7,152 bases of DNA from Clostridia bacterium (GTDB taxonomy: Bacteria; Bacillota; Clostridia; UBA1381): the NCBI GenBank assembly GCA_900751685.1, contig CAADSR010000108.1, positions 1 through 7,152 on the forward strand, in the 5' to 3' direction. Within the stretch, counting starts at the first letter, position 1; each line of letters begins with the position of its first letter. Below, piece by piece: positions 1 to 5,465 of the stretch. The notes below the pieces were generated by a model. That model was not told the DNA's origin and made no database searches. It was given only the letters and a program-made list of their open reading frames with translations. Position numbers and translations under genes: made by a program.

Positions 1-1201
1 AAAGCTTCTGCCACTCCTCCAGAAAAACCCCCGCTTTATCACTGTGCCGGATATATAGCGCATCCTGCTTCGTTCCAAAAATATAGTCCTCCAGCATATT
101 CTCCGGAACGATTTCCAGCTTCCCTGGGATCAGGGCAAGGGGGTCCTGCTCATCCCTGTAAGGATGCTTTTTGATCAAGGCATAGCCCGTTGTACCGTCA
201 TAATAGGCGTTGGCCTGGATCTCCGGCGATGCCTCCCAGATATAGTCCATATATTTAAGCCGGAAATTAACGCTATCCGGAACGAGCGGCGCCCGGTTCG
301 AAATGCGGTAACGCACCACAGCCTGCTGCTCCACATAAGGCTTAAGGGAAGACGTAATACTAAAGTAAGACTTTTCCGGCTGGTATGTATGTGCCGTATA
401 CACCGCCTCCCCAATGTCAAAAAGGTTCGTGGTGTCTGTTGTCCCGATCAGGAATTGATGAATCCGTTTCCGGTCCTTATTCACAAATACAAGCCCCTCT
501 GTTACACTTTCCGGCAGGGTGGCATCGCTTACGCTAATGATATAATAAAATCCAGGTTCCTTGAGCGCATCCATTGACGTAAGCCCTTGGTAAAAATCAC
601 ATTGGACACAGTTGGATACACTGTCCCATTGCGTAATTTTTGCCGCTGTAATAGAGTCCAGCTGCACCTGGTTTTGATGAAAATGTGCTTTATTGACCAT
701 CGCACGGACTTCATCCGTCAATTTCTCTAAACTGACCGTATTATCTCCTACCTCTTCCAGCCGGTTGTTCCAATCCTCAATGCTCTTTTTTGTGATCAGA
801 TCCAGCGCCGGCTTATTGGAATGCTCATGTGCTTTATTCAGCTCAGCCTGCACCGCGGCTGCAAGGTGCTTTTTTTGAACGCTCCCATCCTTTAATCTGG
901 ATTCATCCCATTGCTGCATCCTTTCTTCTGTCACCTTGTCCAGGGCGGCTTTGTTATCATGCAGGTGAAACCTGGCAGCGGCCTCCTGTGAAAGCTTCTC
1001 TTCTGTAACCGCCCCGGGTGCGATCTTGTCCGCAGTCACCGCCTCATCCTTAATATGCTGCCCTGTTACACTTTTGGGCGGATGGTCTATCGGGTTCTTC
1101 TTTTTATGCGCTTCTAATTCCCGCTTCGCATATTCTGCCGCCCAATTGAGCACTTTGTTTTTTTCTTGATATTCAATTTTTCCATTCTCAATAATAGACA
1201 C
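1..1201 (-). CDS. Phage tail-fibre-like structural protein, partial (3' end beyond window)
   Basis: An uninterrupted frame of 400 codons starts at GTG (1201-1199) and runs off the left edge. An AGGAGG lies 7 nt upstream of the GTG. The ATG four bases further upstream hits a stop after five codons, so GTG is the likely start. Residues 44-73 are three tandem decapeptides of the form xVTxxKIxxx. Residues 63-195 hold three longer repeats, each ending in HxHxNKxxLDxITxxxxxxWD (HxH at 79/81, 125/127, 173/175; Trp at 98, 144, 192). Such repeats are typical of trimeric tail fibres and baseplate-attached proteins of Gram-positive phages. Residues 206-255 (LxxPGFYYI...LPES...GLVFV...HQF) resemble the pyocin-knob type of fibre domain. 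A CxxC occurs at 198-201. Residues 270-400 are not recognised. There is no signal peptide or membrane segment. The role is inferred as a receptor-binding or fibre component of a prophage or tail-derived particle, but no other phage gene is visible. Confidence 0.8.
   Translation of the reverse strand, partial: MSIIENGKIEYQEKNKVLNWAAEYAKRELEAHKKKNPIDHPPKSVTGQHIKDEAVTADKIAPGAVTEEKLSQEAAARFHLHDNKAALDKVTEERMQQWDESRLKDGSVQKKHLAAAVQAELNKAHEHSNKPALDLITKKSIEDWNNRLEEVGDNTVSLEKLTDEVRAMVNKAHFHQNQVQLDSITAAKITQWDSVSNCVQCDFYQGLTSMDALKEPGFYYIISVSDATLPESVTEGLVFVNKDRKRIHQFLIGTTDTTNLFDIGEAVYTAHTYQPEKSYFSITSSLKPYVEQQAVVRYRISNRAPLVPDSVNFRLKYMDYIWEASPEIQANAYYDGTTGYALIKKHPYRDEQDPLALIPGKLEIVPENMLEDYIFGTKQDALYIRHSDKAGVFLEEWQKL
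617..1015 (-). repeat. Three HxH/NK/LD/W repeats (about 46-48 residues each)
   Basis: Units at about residues 63-101, 106-147 and 154-195 share a GxVxxxxL start, an NKA linker in the second and third units, then HxH, N(K/Q), LD, (I/V)T and a final W(D/N). The histidine pairs are 46 and 48 residues apart. The first unit is three residues shorter because the LNK linker is missing. The DNA has diverged, so this is an old protein-level duplication rather than a recent tandem copy. Confidence 0.75.
983..1072 (-). repeat. Three tandem decapeptide repeats in the fibre-like protein
   Basis: Residues 44-73 read as SVTGQHIKDE, AVTADKIAPG and AVTEEKLSQE. This is a ten-residue period with V at position 2 and I or L at position 7. 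Similar cores recur later (GSVQKKHL at 106-113, NTVSLEKL at 154-161). Runs of this kind are common in the shafts of trimeric phage fibres. Confidence 0.7.
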
Positions 1202-1208
1202 TCATTTT

Positions 1209-1214
1209 CCTCCT
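1209..1214 (-). promoter_or_regulatory. Ribosome binding site deciding a GTG start
   Basis: A perfect AGGAGG on the minus strand lies 7 nt before GTG 1201 but only 3 nt before ATG 1205. The ATG frame stops after five codons. Both spacing and frame therefore favour GTG. Confidence 0.8.
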
Positions 1215-1228
1215 TTTGAATTTATTTA

Positions 1229-1242
1229 TCTCATAAATGAGA
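1229..1242 (-). promoter_or_regulatory. Short inverted repeat in the leader of the fibre-like gene
   Basis: On the minus strand TCTCAT and ATGAGA flank a 2-nt centre, 15 nt upstream of the AGGAGG. Part of the same stretch (CTCATTT, 1241-1235) is also exactly complementary to AAATGAG at 1207-1201, which covers the bases just before and into the start codon. Two mutually exclusive foldings are therefore possible. A regulatory role is inference only. Confidence 0.35.
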
Positions 1243-1250
1243 CGAATGGG

Positions 1251-1290
1251 TTAAAAAATAAAGACCATGCTTAATAAACCATCGGTCCCT
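1251..1290 (-). terminator. Leader hairpin with flanking T-tract (attenuator-like), possibly bidirectional
   Basis: GACC (1263-1266) pairs with GGTC (1284-1287) and ATG (1267-1269) with CAT (1280-1282). There is one bulged base (1283) and a 10-nt loop. On the minus strand the stem is followed by TTTATTTTTT (1262-1253); on the plus strand by CC and seven T. It sits between the candidate promoter and the start codon of the fibre-like gene, where a terminator would act as an attenuator. The stem is short, so strength is uncertain. Confidence 0.4.
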
Positions 1291-1309
1291 TTTTTTGAAT
1301 CCGTTTGTT

Positions 1310-1338
1310 TTAGTAAAATAGCGCAACAAAAAAGTCAA
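1310..1338 (-). promoter_or_regulatory. Candidate sigma-A promoter for the fibre-like gene
   Basis: On the minus strand TTGACT (1338-1333) is followed after 17 bp by TACTAA (1315-1310). The -35 matches 5 of 6 consensus bases and the -10 only 3 of 6. It would give a leader of about 100 nt. A weaker alternative is TTCAAA (1299-1294) with TATTAA (1276-1271), also at 17 bp. Confidence 0.4.
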
Positions 1339-1350
1339 ACAATATTGTTT
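1337..1350. promoter_or_regulatory. 14-bp perfect palindrome at the promoter (possible operator)
   Basis: AAACAATATTGTTT is a perfect palindrome. Its edge overlaps the last two bases of the candidate -35 element (TTGACT, 1338-1333) of the fibre-like gene. That position suits a repressor or activator dimer. No known operator is recognised, and AT-rich palindromes can arise by chance. Confidence 0.35.
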
Positions 1351-1378
1351 TTTATTTCCTCTTTTTAATGATCTCAGT

Positions 1379-1428
1379 ATAACACAAAAATGCGAAAATG
1401 TCAATACATTTTCGCATTTTTGTGTTAT
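1379..1428. terminator. Bidirectional intrinsic terminator after folA
   Basis: Arms of 22 bp (1379-1400 and 1407-1428) are perfectly complementary around a 6-nt centre. The core stem TGCGAAAATG/CATTTTCGCA (1391-1400, 1407-1416) is preceded by five A (1386-1390) and followed by five T (1417-1421). It therefore looks like a hairpin plus U-tract on either strand. It begins immediately after the folA stop codon, as expected for the end of the araB-araD-thyA-folA transcript. Confidence 0.75.
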
Positions 1429-1938
1429 TTATTCCATTGGCCGCACATTATGGTTATAATATGTATAAAACGAAAAATTCAATCCGTCTTGTTCGTATAT
1501 CTCCGATTGTGCTGTGATTTTCCATGTATCAATCTCATCCAGGTCTGGAATAGAGCAATCCGCATCCTCCTTTACCGCCTGCACCTTCGTTACATAGGCC
1601 ATCCGGCAATAGGGAAGCAGCGCCCGGTAGATATTCCCCCCGCCGATCACATAGACCCGCTTCTGCTCATACTGCTTGATCTCTTCAAATAACTCCTTTA
1701 AGCTGCGGCAAACCGTTACTCCCTCCATTTCAAATCCCGGATTATGGGAAAGGACAATATTCGTACGGTTTTTAAGCGGCTTTCCTCCTGGCAGGGATTC
1801 TAATGTTTTCCTTCCCATAACGACTACGTTTCCTTCCGTGGTATTACGGAAAAATTTCATATCCCTTGAAATCGAAAAAAGCAAGGCGCCATTTTTTCCA
1901 ATATTCCATTGTTCGTCGACTGCTACAATTAAATTCAT
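1429..1938 (-). CDS. folA: Dihydrofolate reductase
   Basis: NADPH-dependent reduction of dihydrofolate to tetrahydrofolate in the cytoplasm. The 169-residue length is normal for a bacterial DHFR. Visible motifs are the N-terminal strand MNLIVAVDEQWNIG, the acidic active-site residue D26 in RDMKFF, the cofactor-site MGRKT (41-45), IVLS (61-64), VIGGGNIY (97-104) and the substrate-pocket T117 in AYVTKV. The residue equivalent to E. coli Trp22 appears to be F21, and that of Pro21 to be L20. The start is supported by AAGGAG a few bases upstream. It lies 13 bp after thyA, which supplies the dihydrofolate it recycles, so the two form a functional pair. The strong hairpin after its stop marks it as the last gene of the transcript. 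It looks chromosomal, and nothing suggests a plasmid resistance variant. Confidence 0.95.
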   Translation of the reverse strand: MNLIVAVDEQWNIGKNGALLFSISRDMKFFRNTTEGNVVVMGRKTLESLPGGKPLKNRTNIVLSHNPGFEMEGVTVCRSLKELFEEIKQYEQKRVYVIGGGNIYRALLPYCRMAYVTKVQAVKEDADCSIPDLDEIDTWKITAQSEIYEQDGLNFSFYTYYNHNVRPME

Positions 1939-1951
1939 ACCGGCTCCTTTC

Positions 1952-2779
1952 TCACACTGCCACTGGGATCTTTTGCTCCAGTGTATGGTATTGATAACGC
2001 TCTAAATGAAAATGGCTTGGGGTAAAGGCATAAAAGTCGGTTTCCTGATCCATTGAAAATACAGGCGCTTCAAAGGGCTTGTTTGAAATGATTTCTTCTA
2101 CCAGGGGGATATGGCGGTCATAAATATGGGCATCTGCGATCACATGCACCAGCTCCCCTGCTTGCAGCCCTGAAACCATTGCAAACATATGCATCAACGC
2201 GGCATATTGGCATACATTCCAATTGTTTGCCATCAGCATATCCTGGGAGCGTTGGTTTAAAATGCCGTTAAGGACGTTGCCTGATACATTCAACGTCAGG
2301 CTGTATGCGCAGGGATAAAGGTTCATCTCATGCAGGTCCTCAAAATTATAAATGTTGGACAAAATCCGCCGGCTGGCAGGATGGTGCTTCAGATCATATA
2401 AGATCCGGTCCACCTGGTCAAACTCTCCTTCCGGGTATTGATGGCGGATCCCCAGCTGGTAACCATAAGCTTTTCCGATACTTCCATCAGCATCCGCCCA
2501 TTCATCCCAGATGTGGCTGTTTAGTTGATGGATGTTATTTGATTTTTTCTGCCAGATCCATAAAATTTCATCTACCGCACTCTTTAAATACGTCCGGCGC
2601 AATGTCAGGATTGGGAATTCCTTCGCCAAATCATAACGGTTGACAATCCCAAACGCTTTTACCGTATGGGCAGGCGTTCCATCCTCCCATTTTGGGCGGA
2701 CATCCAGCTCCGTATCCCAAAAGCCTTCCTTCAATATCTTCCTGCAATTTTCTATAAAACGCTCATCTGCGTAACTCAT
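1952..2779 (-). CDS. thyA: Thymidylate synthase
   Basis: Converts dUMP and methylene-tetrahydrofolate to dTMP and dihydrofolate. With the start at 2779 the protein is 275 residues. Visible are LRRTY (60-64), IWDEWAD (90-96), ASRRI (135-139), the catalytic cysteine C157 in LYPCAYS, NQRSQD (175-180) with phosphate-binding R177, NNWN (185-188), and ADAHIY (215-220) with D216, H218 and Y220. PCAYS and NNWN replace the PCHA and FN forms of E. coli, as in the Clostridia/Bacillus-type branch. An in-frame ATG at 2800 would add seven residues (MGKGEGA). The 2779 start is preferred because GGTGAG stands 6 nt upstream and MSYADERF fits the family's N-terminus, whereas ATG 2800 has only an AGG directly against it. 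It follows araD by 36 bp and precedes folA by 13 bp. Confidence 0.95.
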   Translation of the reverse strand: MSYADERFIENCRKILKEGFWDTELDVRPKWEDGTPAHTVKAFGIVNRYDLAKEFPILTLRRTYLKSAVDEILWIWQKKSNNIHQLNSHIWDEWADADGSIGKAYGYQLGIRHQYPEGEFDQVDRILYDLKHHPASRRILSNIYNFEDLHEMNLYPCAYSLTLNVSGNVLNGILNQRSQDMLMANNWNVCQYAALMHMFAMVSGLQAGELVHVIADAHIYDRHIPLVEEIISNKPFEAPVFSMDQETDFYAFTPSHFHLERYQYHTLEQKIPVAV

Positions 2780-2815
2780 CGCTCCCTCACCCTTTCCCAT
2801 CCTAGAAATAGCTGC

Positions 2816-3505
2816 CTATTTTTGCCCGTAATAAGCATTTGCCCCATGCTTTCTTAAATAATGCTTATCTAAGATCGTTTGTGATATCTGTGGAAGCCCT
2901 GGATTTAACTGCATGGTCCGCAGGGCCATTTTAGCTACCTCCTCCATGACTACAGCGTTGTGTACCGCGTTATGGGCATCTGTCCCCCAGGCAAACGGCC
3001 CGTGGTTTGATACCAGTACACCGGGCACTGCCATAGGGTCTTTTTGTTTAAAGGTTTCAATAATGACACTCCCTGTGTTCTTTTCATACTCCCCTTCGAT
3101 CTCTTCCTTTGTCATCAGACGCGTCGCCGGAATCTCCCCATAAAAGTAATCCGCATGCGTCGTGCCAAACGCTGGGATTGGCAGGCAGGCCTGGGCAAAG
3201 CTTGTCGCCCAGGAAGAGTGGGTATGTACGATCCCGCCGCACTGGGGAAATGCTTTGTATAATTCCAGATGGGTGGGGGTATCAGAAGATGGATTCAAAT
3301 CCCCTTCCACTTTGTTTCCTTCTAAATCCATTACAACTAATTGTTCCGGCTGCAATACATCATATTCCACCCCACTGGGCTTGATCACAAATAATCCCTT
3401 TTCCCGGTCGATCCCGCTGACATTCCCCCAGGTGAAGGTTACCAGGCCATACCGGGGTAAATCCAGGTTTGCCTGCCAGACTTGTTTTTTCAGTTCTTCT
3501 AACAT
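2816..3505 (-). CDS. araD: L-ribulose-5-phosphate 4-epimerase
   Basis: Epimerises L-ribulose 5-phosphate to D-xylulose 5-phosphate, the last step of bacterial L-arabinose catabolism, feeding the pentose phosphate pathway. It is a zinc-dependent class II aldolase-fold enzyme. The 229 residues match E. coli AraD (231) over the whole length: LVTFTWGNVS (21-30), KPSGV (42-46), SSDTPTH (73-79) with D75, HTHS (94-97) with metal ligands H94 and H96, GTTHADYFYG (114-123) with catalytic D119, NHGPFAWG (167-174) with ligand H168, and a C-terminal LRKHGANAYYGQ with the conserved tyrosine at 226. These intact residues favour AraD over the related UlaF or SgbE, and the adjoining araB agrees. AAGGAG precedes the ATG. 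The gap to araB is 15 bp, so the genes are almost certainly co-transcribed. Confidence 0.95.
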   Translation of the reverse strand: MLEELKKQVWQANLDLPRYGLVTFTWGNVSGIDREKGLFVIKPSGVEYDVLQPEQLVVMDLEGNKVEGDLNPSSDTPTHLELYKAFPQCGGIVHTHSSWATSFAQACLPIPAFGTTHADYFYGEIPATRLMTKEEIEGEYEKNTGSVIIETFKQKDPMAVPGVLVSNHGPFAWGTDAHNAVHNAVVMEEVAKMALRTMQLNPGLPQISQTILDKHYLRKHGANAYYGQK

Positions 3506-3520
3506 TGTTCTCTCTCCTTA

Positions 3521-5197
3521 TTATGCGCCTTTTACATTCTTTTTGATCTCTTTGAGCCGCTTCATCACGTCGTTTTCCCCACGGCCAAAATAATCGTGTA
3601 ATTTCTTATATTCTGCATAAAGCTGGTCATATATTTTCACATTTTCCGGGATCGGGCGGTAAACGATGTCTTTTACACGGCCCATCACCTTTGCAGCGTC
3701 TACGATCGAATCATAGCCGCCCTTTTCCGCACCGGCGCACGCCGCTCCAAACATCGCTGATCCTAAGGCCGGTGTCTGTGCGGACGCTGAAATCCGGATC
3801 TCCATTTGGGTCACATCCGCGTAGATCTGCATCATCATTGCATCCTTTTCTGCAATGCCTCCAGCAGCATAAAGCTCATTGACCGGAACACCATTTTCTT
3901 TGAAGGTCTCGACGATCATCCGCTTTCCATAGGCTGTTGCTTCGATCAGCGCCCGGTAGATCTCCTCCGGCTTTGTCAAAAGCGTCATGCCCAGCATCAT
4001 CCCCGTCAAGTCCACATCCACCAGCACACTGCGGTTTCCGTTCCACCAATCCAGGGCTACCAGGCCGCTTTCGCCGACCTTTAGGGCAGAAGCCTTTTCC
4101 CGCAGGTATTGATGGATATTCATGCCCTTGTCCTTCGCATCCTTTATGTAAGCTTCCGGCACGCAATTCTTTACAAACCAGTCGAAATGATCCCCCACAC
4201 AGGATTGTCCCGCTTCGTATCCTAAATAACCAGGGATGATCCCGTCTTCTACAACGCCGCACATTCCGGGAACGATACACTCTTTTTCACCCAACAATAC
4301 GTCGCAGGTGGAGGTGCCGATAATCATAAGCATCTTGCCAGGCTCTGTAACGCCCACAGCGGGAAGGGATACATGGGCATCCACATTTGCCACAGCGACT
4401 GCTGTGCCCGCCTTCAGCCCCGTCAGGGAGGCAGCCTCCGGTGTGATCTCTCCCGCTTTTCCCCCCAGGGAATCAATATGCCGGGACAGCTTCTCATCCA
4501 CAAAATGCTCCAGCCCAGGGTTCAGCGCTTTATAAAAGTCGTTGGAAGGGAATCCTTTTTCCTTGTTCCAGAGTGCTTTGTACCCTGCAGTACAGCTATT
4601 TCTAGTCTCCTTGCCGCAGAGTTGCCATACCACCCAGTCCGCCGCTTCAATAAAACGGTCCATTTTTTCATAGATCTCCGGCGCCTCTTCTAAAAGCTGC
4701 CAAACCTTCGGCACCATCCATTCAGAGGAGATCTTCCCGCCATAGCGGGCTAAAAATTCCTCTCCCCGCTCCTGGGCGATGCGGTTTAATTCATTGGCCT
4801 GTTTTTGCGCCGCATGGTGCTTCCACAGCTTCACATAAGCATGAGGATTTGACTGGTATTGCGGTAAGAAGCATAAAGGAGACCCGTCTGCCAAAACCGG
4901 CAGCACAGTGCATGCTGTAAAATCAATACCAATGCCGATGACATCCGCCGCGTCTATGCCTGACTGCTCAAGCACATCCGGGATCGTGGCCGAAAGGACA
5001 TCCAGATAATCCTTCGGATGCTGGAGCGCCCAGTCCGGGGCAAGCTTTGTTTTCCCGTCCGGCAAATATTCATCCATAACTGCATGCGGATATGGCAGTA
5101 CACTGACTGCCAGCTCTTCCCCATTTGAAACATCTACTAATACGGCACGGCCGGATAAGGAGCCGTAATCCACTCCAATTGCGTATTTTTTGTTCAT
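3521..5197 (-). CDS. araB: L-ribulokinase
   Basis: Phosphorylates L-ribulose with ATP to L-ribulose 5-phosphate, the substrate of AraD. It is an FGGY-family sugar kinase of 558 residues, close to E. coli AraB (566). The N-terminal nucleotide-binding strand GVDYGSLSGRAVLVD (8-22) and IGIDFTACTVLPV (89-101) form the first actin-like lobe. The likely catalytic base is D273 in ANVDAH. IIGTSTC (292-298) and the FGGY signature region AAGGIAEKD...QTPALGSAMFGA (444-485) lie in the second lobe. The tail (YRPIPENVKIYDQLYAEYKKLHDYF) is typical of ribulokinases rather than xylulo- or glycerol kinases. GAGGAGG stands 9 nt before the ATG. It is the first gene of the four-gene minus-strand cluster. The isomerase araA and a transporter are not in view and must lie elsewhere. 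Confidence 0.95.
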   Translation of the reverse strand: MNKKYAIGVDYGSLSGRAVLVDVSNGEELAVSVLPYPHAVMDEYLPDGKTKLAPDWALQHPKDYLDVLSATIPDVLEQSGIDAADVIGIGIDFTACTVLPVLADGSPLCFLPQYQSNPHAYVKLWKHHAAQKQANELNRIAQERGEEFLARYGGKISSEWMVPKVWQLLEEAPEIYEKMDRFIEAADWVVWQLCGKETRNSCTAGYKALWNKEKGFPSNDFYKALNPGLEHFVDEKLSRHIDSLGGKAGEITPEAASLTGLKAGTAVAVANVDAHVSLPAVGVTEPGKMLMIIGTSTCDVLLGEKECIVPGMCGVVEDGIIPGYLGYEAGQSCVGDHFDWFVKNCVPEAYIKDAKDKGMNIHQYLREKASALKVGESGLVALDWWNGNRSVLVDVDLTGMMLGMTLLTKPEEIYRALIEATAYGKRMIVETFKENGVPVNELYAAGGIAEKDAMMMQIYADVTQMEIRISASAQTPALGSAMFGAACAGAEKGGYDSIVDAAKVMGRVKDIVYRPIPENVKIYDQLYAEYKKLHDYFGRGENDVMKRLKEIKKNVKGA

Positions 5198-5239
5198 CCT
5201 TCAAATCCTCCTCAAAATTCATGTCTGACTCTCCTTTCC

Positions 5240-5268
5240 ATTATAATATTTTATTGCCTTTTGTGCAA
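5240..5268 (-). promoter_or_regulatory. Candidate promoter of araB-araD-thyA-folA
   Basis: On the minus strand TTGCAC (5268-5263) is followed after 17 bp by a perfect TATAAT (5245-5240). The start point would fall near 5233, giving a leader of about 36 nt before the araB ATG. No clear AraR operator or cre site was seen around it, so sugar control is not demonstrated by the sequence. Confidence 0.6.
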
Positions 5269-5400
5269 GCAGCAACTGTAAAATTTCTGCTTTTTTTCAT
5301 AAATTACTTTTTTCCTCTGTTCAGATTTCATAAAAACCAAGGGTAAACCTAGAAAAAACCGTTCTTTTCTTAAAAAAATTTGATAATCTTAACAATTTCG

Positions 5401-5429
5401 TTGCAGTTTTGTAACACTTGTGATATAAT
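5401..5429 (+). promoter_or_regulatory. Extended -10 promoter of the DUF815 ATPase operon
   Basis: TGATATAAT (5421-5429) is a perfect extended -10 element (TGnTATAAT). TTGCAG (5401-5406) stands 17 bp upstream as a partial -35. The expected start near 5436 gives a leader of about 30 nt with GGAGG at 5452-5456. Confidence 0.7.
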
Positions 5430-5465
5430 GTTTGCTGGGATATTTTAAAGCGGAGGCATAGCTAT

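Noticed and set aside
164..577. 137-codon plus-strand open frame
   Set aside because: It lies opposite the fibre-like gene, whose minus-strand frame shows clear protein repeats and a good ribosome binding site. The plus-strand translation has no recognisable pattern.
175..714. Minus-strand ATG frames at 175-420 and 529-714
   Set aside because: They are in other frames of the fibre-like gene and lack ribosome binding sites. The GTG-started frame spans both without a stop.
2780..2800. Seven-residue N-terminal extension of ThyA (ATG at 2800)
   Set aside because: Its ribosome binding site is poor and the extra residues are not family-like. The ATG at 2779 has a better-spaced site. It remains possible.
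3876..4280. 134-codon minus-strand frame inside araB
   Set aside because: It is a frame-shifted shadow of araB, which is intact and full length with all family motifs.
5253..5269. TTGC/GCAA inverted repeat between the araB -35 and -10 as a possible AraR-type operator
   Set aside because: The arms are only four bases long and do not match the known AraR operator. No cre-like site was found either.
5253..5333. 26-codon minus-strand frame in the divergent intergenic region (starts in TTTATGAAATC)
   Set aside because: It has no ribosome binding site, lies upstream of or across the predicted araB promoter, and its sequence shows nothing recognisable.
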